From Magicicada septendecula (lineage: Eukaryota; Arthropoda; Insecta; Hemiptera; Cicadidae): a stretch of 64,000 nucleotides of DNA. Below are positions 55,548 through 64,000 of this stretch, one piece after another; the stretch's first letter is position 1; every line of letters starts with the position of its first letter. The notes under the pieces are model-generated. The model was not told the DNA's origin. It worked only from the letters and a program-made list of their open reading frames with translations, and made no database searches. The DNA is taken from positions 34,175,747 to 34,239,746 of the forward strand of contig CM068370.1 in the NCBI GenBank assembly GCA_034769895.1, written 5' to 3'. The translations under genes and the position numbers were made by a program.

Positions 55548-56250
55548 CTACAGTCTATGCCGCATCCCGCATTTCGATCGCCATTTCTCCCTATCCTTCC
55601 AGTCATCATCTTCAATAGCTCGATCTCTCATGCTTTTTCCTAATTCCTGTTCTCCACTGTGTTGTCAGTCTTCCTTTTCTTCTCCTGTTTCGTGCTGTGT
55701 AAGTCAATGCTTTCTTTGGCCATCGCTTCTCCTCCATCCTCATTACGTGACCATACCATAACAACTGTCTGGATTCTATTCTTTCTGCTGTTGTAAATAC
55801 GCGCCCTGTTTTCCTTCTTATATCTTCGTTTCTAACATGTTGCATCCTAGAAATATTACACGTTCTTCTTAAGAAGTCCATTTCCACAGTTTTGATCATC
55901 TTTTTCTCTTTATCTGAAAGTTGCCAGCATTCGCAGCCATAAGTTAAAATGGGCTCCACACTAGTTGTGTAGATTGTCAGTGTAGTTTGAAGCTTCATTT
56001 TGTTCGACCAAAAGTTTAGCAAACGAAGAGCCTTATTACTCTGTTGTATCCTATTTTTGATGTCATTTTTTGTTGTTCCATCTTCTGAAATTATGCTTCC
56101 CAAATATCTGAATTCGCTACACTTTCCGATTCTATGGATTTTCAGATCTGGGTATTCTTCTTGCATGTCTCCTATTTTCAGATATTCTGTTTTAGTAGTG
56201 TTTATGTTTAAACCTCATTTCTCGTACTCCTCTTTCAAATTTCTAAACAT
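55548..56250 (-). pseudogene. RTE-like LINE C-terminus (family Q), long
   Basis: The minus-strand frame (184 codons) reads NINTTKTEYLKIGD before the first Met, then CSEFRYLGSIISEDGTTKND, TVEMDFLRRTCNISRMQHVR, NEDIRRKTGRVFTTAERIES and LLWYGHVMRMEEKRWPKKAL. After a shift near 55650 it ends MRDRAIEDDDWKDREKWRSK. It begins in the RT thumb and runs to the polyprotein end, one of the longest LINE pieces here. A single frameshift near the end is the main damage. Confidence 0.88.
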
Positions 56251-56888
56251 ATAGAATCGGAACAGTTAGAAATACTCGAAGTTATAACAAAATTAAACTT
56301 TAATGTCTTTTCTCACAAAATATGTCCAGTTAGACATTTTGTAAGGGCTGTACTTGTTTTGAGTTTCCTTGAATCTTATACGACTTTTCTTTTTACGTTG
56401 TCTTTTTTTGGCTCGCTCGTTTGCGATACTTCTCAACAAAGCATTAGAATCCGATTACTCTTTTTTGGCACACGGCGAAAGAGACGAGAGAAAAAAGAGG
56501 AAGATGGAAGGGAACGGAATGCGTACCTACTACTGGCTGCAAGGCCACAACGACGGCGTCTGCATATTTAATGCACGCGCGCGCGCGCGCTTCGCTTCGA
56601 TTCGTTTCATTAGGAATTCACAAAACGATCAGATAGATGCAGAAATCCATCCAGCGTTACTACCACAGTCTGAATGCATTATGCACCCATTGTTTGTTTT
56701 CCACGAGATTCTCGTCGTCTTAACCGGAGCTCTACAAGCGTAGCTTCTTGATACCTCAATAATATTTCGCACGCCTTCTCTGTAAAATTCGTCGTCATTA
56801 TTAAAATGCCAGGCTTTAGTCTTGTAACCCTTTCCGATGGGAAAATGAAGTTTCTTCCTACCTTTTGATCATAGTTTTTTTTGGCTAG
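56251..56888. other. No gene recognised
   Basis: A (GC)n run (56576-56591). Overlapping frames at 56359-56743 have no recognisable domain. Confidence 0.5.
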
Positions 56889-57480
56889 TTTCCTAAAGAG
56901 TCATGACTACAGTTCATCATGATGATCGTCATCGTCTTCACAACGCGGCATAGGCGAGCTATCTCTTATGGCCTCATTCTTTACACGGTAATGTGTAGAA
57001 CACCTTTCAACTCCTCTAAAGAACGCCATTTCCGAGGCCTGTACTTTACTGTCTTGTTTCTTGGTTGTTCCCCAAAATTCACAACCATAGGACAGTACAC
57101 GGACTCCCGTAACTTTGTAGAACTGTAATTTTGTATCTCGATGTACCATGTTTCTAAAAATACGGTTGATTGTCCTACAGATGGTCTGGAACTTATCTAA
57201 CTTAACATAAATATCATAATTCCTATGATAGTCAGTATCATTTCCGAAATAATTAAAGTGGCTCACCTGTTCTAGAATTCGATCACTAAACATTATTTTT
57301 TTGTCTTATAGGCTCCTTGCCTCGAAATGCCGTTACCTTTGTTTTTGTAATGGAGATTTACATATTGTATTGTTTGCAAATCTGTTGAAGCTTAAAAACA
57401 GATTTTTGCTGATCAAACTGTATTTTGAAGTAGAAGCAAGTCGTCAGCAAACAACAGCACATTCAACACTACAGCACTAC
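56889..57480 (-). pseudogene. LINE 3' region (family K) with internal deletion
   Basis: The minus strand reads RILEQVSHFNYFGNDTDY, VKLDKFQTICRTINRIFRNM, LQFYKVTGVRVLSYGCEFWG and VQASEMAFFRGVERCS, then RVKNEAIRDSSPMPRCEDDD. Compared with 13166-14195, about 230 bp between AIR and the C-terminal CEDDDD are missing. A 3' stretch TGATGAACTGTAGTCATGAC follows that is not in the other copies, except at 58429. See the finding on the shared junction. Confidence 0.8.
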
Positions 57481-58109
57481 AATTTATGTAGGCCTATACA
57501 TCATTTAATCATGTTCCATTCACTTTTTTCGTGTATGTTTATCACAAAATTTATTTTTTCCTATTGCTTTCCTTTTAGTATAGTATATTATTTGTATTAG
57601 TTTCTCATGTTCTTATTTTGTTTCGAGAGAATGAACCCAGCTAAATGTCTTAGAAACTCATTTTTTCCTTATCTCGTATCCTTTTTCTGGTAGCTACTGG
57701 TAGCGTTTGCCGTACTATGTTAGTACGTGGTTATTTATTTAAATCGGGTTTTTTAAAGAGTACTATACCGCGCGGAGTTAGCAATTTCATTCCGGTTAAT
57801 ATTAGAACAGGGCTGCAGCTACTCCGACCAGAAGCGACTACGAACGGAGAATTTTTGGAGCGATTCGTTCTAAAACATCAATATGACGGAGTATAGGCGT
57901 ACAAAGGCACGTAGCGTTTGCGAAGTGGCCTTTTGATTAGTGTGTTGTAAGTTAAACGTAAAACTTTACTGGTTACTGGTATGTGTGTATGGAGGGCGGG
58001 AGGCGAGCGCGCGTGCGCGGTTGTTTCAGACATAGTCACGACGGTTTTCACTGTTCTTAATGCAAATGATTAAACTTAATTTAATTAATCCGCTAATGAA
58101 GAGGTCACA
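57481..58109. other. No gene recognised
   Basis: Unassigned. CpG-richer near 57990-58025. Confidence 0.6.
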
Positions 58110-58140
58110 CTGATGAAGAGGTCACAGAAGTCCTCGAAAG
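58110..58140 (+). ncRNA. Hammerhead-like motif, single arm
   Basis: CTGATGA, A, GAGG, TCACAGAAGT, CCTC, GAAAGCGCTAAGCGC. The 4-bp stem is perfect. The GAAAGCGCTAA end matches the motif near 43204. A partial second GATGAAGAGGTCACA copy lies just upstream. The next LINE begins about 20 bp downstream. Confidence 0.5.
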
Positions 58141-58162
58141 CGCTAAGCGCTACGTAAAATCA

Positions 58163-58428
58163 TCATCGTATTCACAACACGGCACGGGCAAGGTGCTGCC
58201 TGTTCCGCCTTCAAAGATCCTCCGTTCGTCTCTTCCTCGGTCTACCCACACACCTGAGTCCTATAGGTTTGTATTTCCAGACAGGTTTGGCCAGTCTGGA
58301 ATCTGACATTCTTTCTAAGTGTTCTTTCCACCGTCGTTTGTAATCTTTTAATTTTTTATTCAAGAAGTTAATAACTTGTAATTCTTGTCTTATGACATTA
58401 TTCTTTATACGGTCAAGTTTCCTAAAGA
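58163..58428 (-). pseudogene. LINE 3' end (family K), 5'-truncated
   Basis: On the minus strand: RRWKEHLERMSDSRLAKPVW, YKPIGLRCVGRPRKR and a TGATGATTTT tail. It is the normal C-terminal end that the neighbouring copy lacks. It is truncated at 58428, where the second family K copy begins. Confidence 0.75.
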
Positions 58429-58775
58429 GTCATGACTACAGTTCATCATGATCATCATCATCTTCACAACACGGCATCGGCGAGCTATCTCTTATGGCCT
58501 CAATCTTTACACGGTAATGTGTAGAACACCTTTCAACTCCTCTTACGAACGCCATTTCCGAGGCCTGTATTTTACTGCCTTCTTTCTTGGTTGTTGTCCA
58601 AACTTCACACCCACAGGACAGTACAGGGACTGCTGCTATAACTTTGTAGAACTATAATTTTGTACCTCGACGTACCATGTTTCTAAAAATACGGTTGATT
58701 GTCCCACAGATGGTCTGGAACTTATCTAACTTAACATCAGTATCATAATTCCTATCATAGCCAATATCATTTACG
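58429..58775 (-). pseudogene. LINE 3' region (family K), second copy with the same deletion
   Basis: It matches 56889-57260 closely, including the internal deletion and the extra 3' string CATGACTACAGTTCATCATG (plus-strand reading). Protein traces: YDTDVKLDKFQTICGTINRI and FRNMVRRGTKL. A third LINE end was inserted at its 5' side. Confidence 0.78.
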
Positions 58776-58957
58776 CAGAACATTATCAGCCGTGGCTCTA
58801 CAACCCTTGGTGGGTCTTGGCCTGCTCCATGAGTCGATTCCATTTCCCTGGCTTTCCAGTTTCTTATGTTCAGCTTTCTGAGGTCCTCCACTATCTGGTC
58901 TTTGAATCTAGTTCGAAGTCTTTCTCTTTTTCTACAACCCATTGATTTCTGGTAGAA
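58776..58957 (-). pseudogene. Short LINE insertion with 13-bp target duplication
   Basis: The minus strand reads MGCRKRERLRTRFKDQIVED, LRKLNIRNWKAREMES and so on, a C-terminal LINE end (R-F-K-D-x-x-x-x-DLxKLNIxNWK). It is flanked by AATATCATTTACG at 58763-58775 and 58958-58970, a perfect 13-bp duplication as made by target-primed reverse transcription. Only about 180 bp survive, so it is a heavily 5'-truncated insertion. Confidence 0.85.
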
Positions 58958-58970
58958 AATATCATTTACG

Positions 58971-59420
58971 AGAACACGCTACGCAATACACAAAGTGAAT
59001 TTATATAGGAATTTCTGGGAATTCCGTCAAGTATAAACTTCAGTATGCAGACGATGGCAAGCGACATAAACTGTCCAGGAAGTAGTGCTAGTAGGATTGC
59101 CCTTCTTGTCTTCCGTACCGTTAAAATAATTTATCCTGACCTATTGACCTTATAACTCTGTCAAGAGTATTATAGAAGGGTAACTTTAAAGAACCTGTAG
59201 AGGCTCCATGTGACCTCAACCTGTATACGTGAGACAGGAAGACGTGTAGGCCTCTGATTAAACGCACGTTAAGCTGCGTGGCGCAGTACGGGCAGGACAG
59301 GGCAGCACGGAATAAAACTGTGGCACAGTTGTGCACGTATATTGGATAGCAGTTTGTGCGGCAGTTTGACGAAGGCAGGATTCGTGTTGTAACCAAAATT
59401 TTGTACGTGTAACCAAAAAC
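58971..59420. other. No gene recognised
   Basis: Unassigned. GC content rises near 59280-59330. Confidence 0.55.
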
Positions 59421-59657
59421 ATGTTGGCGGAATACCTTGATTTGAGCTCCGAGTCAGATTCAGATGCCGAGTTAGAAATATTATTATTACTCTATCAGAA
59501 GTCAAGGAAGGTATAAAGCTGTGGAAAAGTGAGTACACGAAAGAAAGACGAACTCACGGGAAATTCTCTAAGGAACGATTTGTGAACTATTTCCGTCTGA
59601 ATCGTGCGGAGTCTGAAGACGTTTATAGCATGATTCAACCTAGTATCACAACACACG
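59421..59657 (+). pseudogene. PIF/Harbinger-like transposase N-terminal remnant
   Basis: It starts MLAEYLDLSSESDSDAELEI with an acidic N-terminus. After a shift it reads LWKSEYTKERRTHGKFSK and RFVNYFRLNRAESEDVYSMI, then QPSI. The pattern R-R-x-H-G-x-F followed by F-x-x-YFR-x-x-x-x-x-x-D-x-x-x-x-x-I-x-P-x-I is the stretch before the DDE nuclease domain in PIF/Harbinger transposases. The nuclease itself is absent. The next DNA (59771 on) is an hAT insertion. Confidence 0.55.
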
Positions 59658-59770
59658 TGTCACACGTTTTCTGCGTCAGATCCACAAGTGTGGGATTGGC
59701 CACGTCTGGCGCAGTGCTATCCTGCCCTGCTCTGCGTCTCAATTCGCGGAACTCCTCTCTAAAGATGGAG

Positions 59771-60476
59771 CAGTGTTGCCAGGTCAATCAGTCCTCTTTT
59801 CCCCACATGGGTACCCAAAATTTCCCCACTTTGCCATCGAAATCGCCACTACCACAAATTCGTGTACTTTATGCAGTGTCTTTTATTTCTATTTAATATC
59901 TAATCTTCTATTTCTATTTTCAGAAATGAGATAAATGAAATAAATACGGATGTCAGAGAATGGTCTATGATTTAAAAAAAAATCGTTATTTACTCATATT
60001 ATTAAATAATTTTCAATTCAACTGAATTTTCTTCAGTGAAGGGCATGTCTGCCTAGGCAGAATTATAGTTACAACCGTCGTGGTTTAGGAGTTGAAAATG
60101 GTGGAAACACTGAAAGGCCTCGTCCAGAACATGGCACTTAGCAGTTCAGCAAAGTGCTAAGCACGACGAAGTTGGAGTTACAGAGACTGCTAATTCAAAT
60201 AACAAGATTATTCAGTATAAAAGTTTATGGAATTTACTCTGAAATTTTGTATTTCCTCAAGATTTTTACTTTCCGAAATCACAGTGCTCTTATAGCGCCT
60301 ACATAAATATTTAGTAGTTTTGTAAACTTTGCAGGATTTCTGTACTGCAGTTTGGTCATATCTGCATTATTTGAAATTTTAGTTATTTGAAATCGCCACC
60401 AATTCACCACATTTACACAAATCTCCACCATTTCCCCACTTACCATTTTGAAAAATCCCCACACCTGGCAACCCTG
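59771..60476. mobile_element. Non-autonomous hAT element with perfect 8-bp TSD
   Basis: Perfect direct repeat AGATGGAG at 59763-59770 and 60477-60484. The ends CAGTGTTGCCAGGT and ACCTGGCAACCCTG are inverted, and both are followed inward by CCCCAC-rich subterminal sequence. No transposase frame is left. The 8-bp duplication and CAG...CTG ends support hAT. Confidence 0.85.
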
Positions 60477-60727
60477 AGATGGAGTCACAGAAACTGAGCT
60501 CCCCTCCCTAAGTCATCTGCCTGTCAATGTGCGCCTGACCTAATGGTAACTGTCATGAAATACAGCCGCCATTTTCGTCCACACGCCCTCATATATAAGC
60601 GGCGTTGTAAGTCGTGTGTGCGATTTCAGCAATAATTACACCGAGAAGTGTTTAATTTTTGTACCGAGAGTCGTGTTTATTCGTTGCGTAATGGTATTTG
60701 CCCCGCGCGTCGTTTGTGTGTGCGTGC

Positions 60728-60762
<35 letters not shown>

Positions 60763-61269
60763 AATTCGTGCTCGACTTTTTGCGTACTTGTGTGTTTCAA
60801 AAGACGATTGTATTCGGCACGCTTTTAAACTTAATCCTCTAATAGTAGCTAGCTTTCAGCTAACAAGCAGCGCGTACCTCTTAAATATTCATAGAATGTT
60901 TTGAGAACGTCACGTGGATGTCGTCACGTGTGTTTTCGAAAACGTAAAAGCCGTCTTTGAGTTTCAGTTGTACGCTTCGGTAAAGTGGATATAGTCCGCT
61001 TTCGAACGGCTCTGTAATAAACGAATATTGTACATTACTATTGAAAAGTGAATAATTTTTCTTAATTACTTCCTATCTTTCAAGTTTTGCTATCCCTGTG
61101 ACATAGTTTATCATATTGTGACGTACATCTGTATAGAGAGGTTCCTTTTAACATTCCTTGGCGGTTATAATACTCCATGAACGCAGTCCTTACTCAATAT
61201 TTATCTTCAATTTTACTTATCTCATTAGATTTGTACTCGTATTACTGTTAAACGAGATCAGTACAATGG
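60477..61269. other. Unassigned; promoter-like sequence and (GT)n
   Basis: A TATATAA at 60592-60598 is followed about 36 bp later by TTCAGCA (60626-60632), loosely like an insect initiator. A (GT)n tract covers 60715-60760. Two CACGTG boxes lie at 60911-60916 and 60925-60930. No gene body follows that I can recognise, so this is only suggestive. Confidence 0.3.
60715..60760. repeat. (GT)n microsatellite
   Basis: GT/GC units, then about 16 uninterrupted GT units. The Cys/Val frame across it is an artefact. Confidence 0.95.
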
Positions 61270-62004
61270 ATGATTTATACAAGGAGCTGAATCTAAAATC
61301 CGATGGAATTGGACAGAATGGAAACATCAGCAAAACTAAATACATGCTAATTTCTGCATCAGAAAGGGGAAGAAATCCACATAATATATGCATAGAGGAT
61401 AATTCATTTGATGCAGTTAATAAGTTCAGATACCTGGATAACATGATAGACAATGAAGGGTTCGTAAAACGACAATACACGACAGGATACAAATAGCAAA
61501 TATGGCCTGTCATGCCAACAGTAGACTATTGAGAAACAAACGCATCAGTCGTGACATAAAAATAAGATAAGACTCTTATCACCTCCGGTTGTTACTTATG
61601 GTGCCGAGACATGAACATTGACAAAAATGGAACAAGAAGCACTAAGAAGGTTTGAAAGGAAGACTGTAAGACGTGTTTATGGCCCGGTCAAAGCAGGTGA
61701 CGAATGGAGAGTAAGAAATAAGCAAGAGATAGATGAGCTACTGGAACATAAGGATTCGTAAAGGCTCAACGAATTTCAATGGCTAGGTCACCTAGAGCGG
61801 ATGGATGATCAGCGTATGCAAAAGATAATCATGAGGATGCAAGTCTATAAAAGCAGAAATAGGGGCCGATCTAGGATAAGATTGTTGGATGATGTGCTGG
61901 AAGATCTCAGAAGAATGGTTATGAGGGGTTACATTGAGATGGCATTGGACAGGAGACATTGGAGAAGATTGGCGTTGAAAGACAGGGCTCACGTTGGGCT
62001 GTAG
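61270..62004 (+). pseudogene. RTE-like LINE thumb and C-terminus
   Basis: It reads DLYKELNLKSDGIGQNGNIS, KTKYMLISASERGRN and VNKFRYLDNMIDNEG. After frame changes it continues TKMEQEALRRFERKTVRRVY, GPVKAGDEWRVRNKQEIDEL, FQWLGHLERMDDQR, and from 61801 an open frame GRSRIRLLDDVLEDLRRM to HWRRLALKDRAHVGL and a stop. It covers the end of RT through the natural polyprotein end. At least two frameshifts or stops lie between 61495 and 61800. Confidence 0.85.
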
Positions 62005-62349
62005 TGCCAAAGTATAAGAAAGAAGAAAAATAATAGTCTTAAACGATTATGAAAAATATCTATTTGTTGGGGAAAAAGAAGAGACATAGAATTGTGAGCG
62101 GTCAAAATATATCACATTGTGACACGTAAAGATTCTTATAGCTTACCCTGAACAGAGAAGATTCAATGGAAATAGAAGATCAGACAGAAGAGAAGAGCCC
62201 TTAAGACGTTAAAGAGCACGTCACAAAGGAATCAAATTAAGCAGAAGAAAAATGAATAGTTATAATTCTACCTCAGACAGCAGAAAACGAATATACTGTA
62301 GCGAGCGTGTTCTTTAAGTTCCGTGGCAAAGAACATTACTGAAGAGCAG

Positions 62350-62385
<36 letters not shown>

Positions 62386-62854
62386 ATATTATGTACCAAT
62401 ATACAGGCTAGACTTTAAACAAATTTTGTAGAAAATCTGTAATGAACTGGACTATTCACACAATGGTACGACAGTAAATCTAAAGCTTTTGTCTTGTGAC
62501 TTATGCCTTCGTTTATGAACAGTGGACTGTGGCAGTTATAGAGTTTCGTCCGGTTCTTGAAACATAATGTGTTATTCTGTCAAATCCTCCAAAACTTAAT
62601 TTTAAAAGTACCTGCCATATCTCCGCACACCATTAAAGAAGAACTTGTTAAATAATACGTGTAATTTAGTTACTCTTTCCTGACGGAGTGATGAGATTTT
62701 TAGAGGTAAAATGTATGTTAGATTACGTTAATCATATTAGTAATTGATTCGGAATTCTTTCGCACTTCTATACGTATCAGAAATCACATACATACGTATT
62801 TGAAATATTAATACGATCTGTAAGCGTTACATTCGTGGCAACTGTTCGGAAGAT
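62005..62854. other. No gene recognised; (GT)n
   Basis: A (GT)n tract lies at 62350-62380. The remaining sequence is unassigned. Confidence 0.6.
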
Positions 62855-62957
62855 CTTCTTCTTCTTCTCCTCCTCCTCCACCTCCTCCTCCTCCTCCACC
62901 TCCTCCTCCTCCTCCTCCTCCTCCTCCTCCTCCTCCTCCTCCTTCTTCTTCTTCTTC
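62855..62957. repeat. (CTT)n(CTC)n microsatellite
   Basis: About 100 bp of pyrimidine-only trinucleotides: CTT at both ends, TCC in the middle with CCA interruptions. On the minus strand this is the simple-repeat tail type seen after LINE ends. Confidence 0.95.
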
Positions 62958-62984
62958 GTTTCATTTTACTGATTAAGCATCCAC

Positions 62985-63085
62985 TGCGTGTTCTGCCTTC
63001 GTCAAGACCACTTGAATTTTTGGCTATCCAAAATATCTTTTCCCCGTAGTTCGTATTTTATTACAATCTTTGGCCCATTCTACCG
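62985..63085 (-). pseudogene. Possible LINE C-terminal scrap
   Basis: The minus strand reads EWAKDCNKIRTTGKRYFG and is a diverged relative of 10540-10640. The CTT/CTC tract downstream on the minus strand may be its 3' tail. The evidence is short. Confidence 0.35.
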
Positions 63086-63408
63086 ATGTGTTGCTGCTAT
63101 GTTGACTTACATTCACCTAACATATCATTGATGTTATTAAATGCCAAGGTGTTATAAAGATATTGAGTATAATAGTTCCAAGTAAAAGTAAATAGGACTA
63201 AAAGCAGCTGCTAACTAGCTTTTAAAGCGGTTAAACTCCGTTTTTTCCTTATTTATAAAGTTTATAAATGTCAGGTCAAGGTGCAGTTAATTTTAAAGAA
63301 AAAATGGATTACATTATTATAAAATTGAATTGTTTTCTATGATGAAAATCATGAAATTGGATTTGAAAGTATAAACTTATTTAATATAATTATTTGAATT
63401 TAGGTTCT
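63086..63408. other. No gene recognised
   Basis: AT-rich and unassigned. Confidence 0.6.
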
Positions 63409-63553
63409 AAATTATGCACACATCGCCCGTCACTCCTATAGGCATAAATCTATGGTTTGCTCCACAAATTTCAGAACATTGGCCAAATGCTACACCAGGT
63501 CGATTAATAAATATTCTTGCTTGATTTAATCGGCCAGGTACAGCATCCACCTT
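63409..63553. other. Chimeric nuclear mitochondrial insert (12S end joined to COX2)
   Basis: 63409-63435 (plus) holds the conserved end of the small mitochondrial rRNA, ACATCGCCCGTCACTC. It is joined directly to 63436-63553, which on the minus strand reads [20 protein letters not shown], then [20 protein letters not shown]. This is cytochrome oxidase subunit 2, including the Cys-x3-Cys-x3-His copper ligands. The two genes are far apart in arthropod mitochondrial DNA, so the insert joins two pieces. GCT for the usual aromatic residue before GQCSE, and Arg before Phe-Met-Pro, show nuclear drift. Confidence 0.88.
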
Positions 63554-64000
63554 CGAATATCTTGACATCTTTTAAATAACTTTTTTAAAGCTGTTCTTTC
63601 TAAGGTGCAGAAGAGACAAATCTGAACGTATCTTCGTGTTGACCTTGTAGCAGTATTAAGAGCCATCATCATCTTCGTTGGTCACGAACGTTGCACTTTG
63701 ATATTCATCCATGTGGGACACATACTCTCTTACTCTGGAACAATATAGTTTCAATGTGCTTCACACTGAACTTTTATGTCGTACTAGGTTGTGTAGGATC
63801 GTGTGGTTACAATAAACAAGGTTTTGTTTTAGGAGAAATCTTAAATAACATAGGAAGTCTCTAATTCCACGTCACAATATAACTCCCACGCCACGGCGTT
63901 TAGATTAAGCTGTCTTTTAGTATTGTACTAGTTTCAATTTCAAAGAGAAGTCATCGTTGACATAAAAATCAAATTTTTAAGTTTCACTGTAGAACAAATG
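63554..64000. other. No gene recognised
   Basis: Unassigned sequence to the window end. Confidence 0.6.

Noticed and set aside
58652-58942. A single 96-codon protein
   Set aside because: It is a chance fusion of two LINE fragments across an insertion junction marked by a 13-bp duplication.
60616-60904. Cys/Val-rich frames downstream of the TATA-like site
   Set aside because: They are driven by the (GT)n tract and do not continue as a plausible protein.
1-64000. LTR retrovirus-like or Polinton-like elements
   Set aside because: I found no gag, integrase, protease, capsid or long direct terminal repeats. The retroelement pieces are LINE or Penelope-like.
1-64000. Host protein-coding exons
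   Set aside because: No frame of exon size with a recognisable non-transposon domain and splice sites was found. Short exons could be missed without transcript data.

Overview
This is a stretch of arthropod nuclear DNA with no host gene that I can support. An insect is most likely, and a cockroach, termite or stick-insect relative is my weak guess. The signs are AT-rich sequence full of microsatellites, insect-type non-LTR retrotransposon ends, a Helitron with the insect-style GCGAAGCCGCGGG hairpin and CTAG end, several hAT elements, and a small mitochondrial insert reading as insect-like COX2. No reading frame is a convincing host exon. Nearly everything recognisable is mobile-element debris in intergenic or intronic DNA.

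Layout. 0-10 kb: a near-perfect palindrome (241-630), a LINE end (1735-2185), half of the same palindrome family (4300-4655), a GA tract and a long CTA-type compound repeat, a second palindrome type (6459-6749) and a TIR element (7212-7836). 10-22 kb: LINE C-terminal pieces, one carrying a nested MITE, and a split LINE hosting another repeat. 22-31 kb: two sibling hAT elements in opposite orientation, a LINE nested in a TIR element, an RTE-like LINE end, three inverted-repeat loci and a Jockey-like reverse transcriptase. 32-39 kb: LINE C-termini, a Penelope-like element with a GIY-YIG domain and a fold-back end, an RTE-like RT piece and a TIR element holding a MITE. 39-44 kb: a cluster of at least five palindromes. 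44-64 kb: a pogo/Tigger-like remnant, an hAT with a transposase C-terminus, two halves of one LINE type, a 39-bp-TIR MITE, a Helitron, a 64-bp minisatellite, a LINE pile-up at 55.5-59 kb, a Harbinger-like remnant, another hAT with a perfect 8-bp duplication, and a chimeric mitochondrial insert.

The most unusual theme is a short motif found about twenty times on both strands: CUGANGA, a stem, then GAAAC. It resembles the hammerhead ribozyme core known from Penelope-like element termini. The stem sequences differ between loci but still pair. At most loci two copies face each other as arms of a palindrome. One copy lies just downstream of a GIY-YIG endonuclease frame, which ties the motif to Penelope-like elements. 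I see no operon, RNA gene or CRISPR array.
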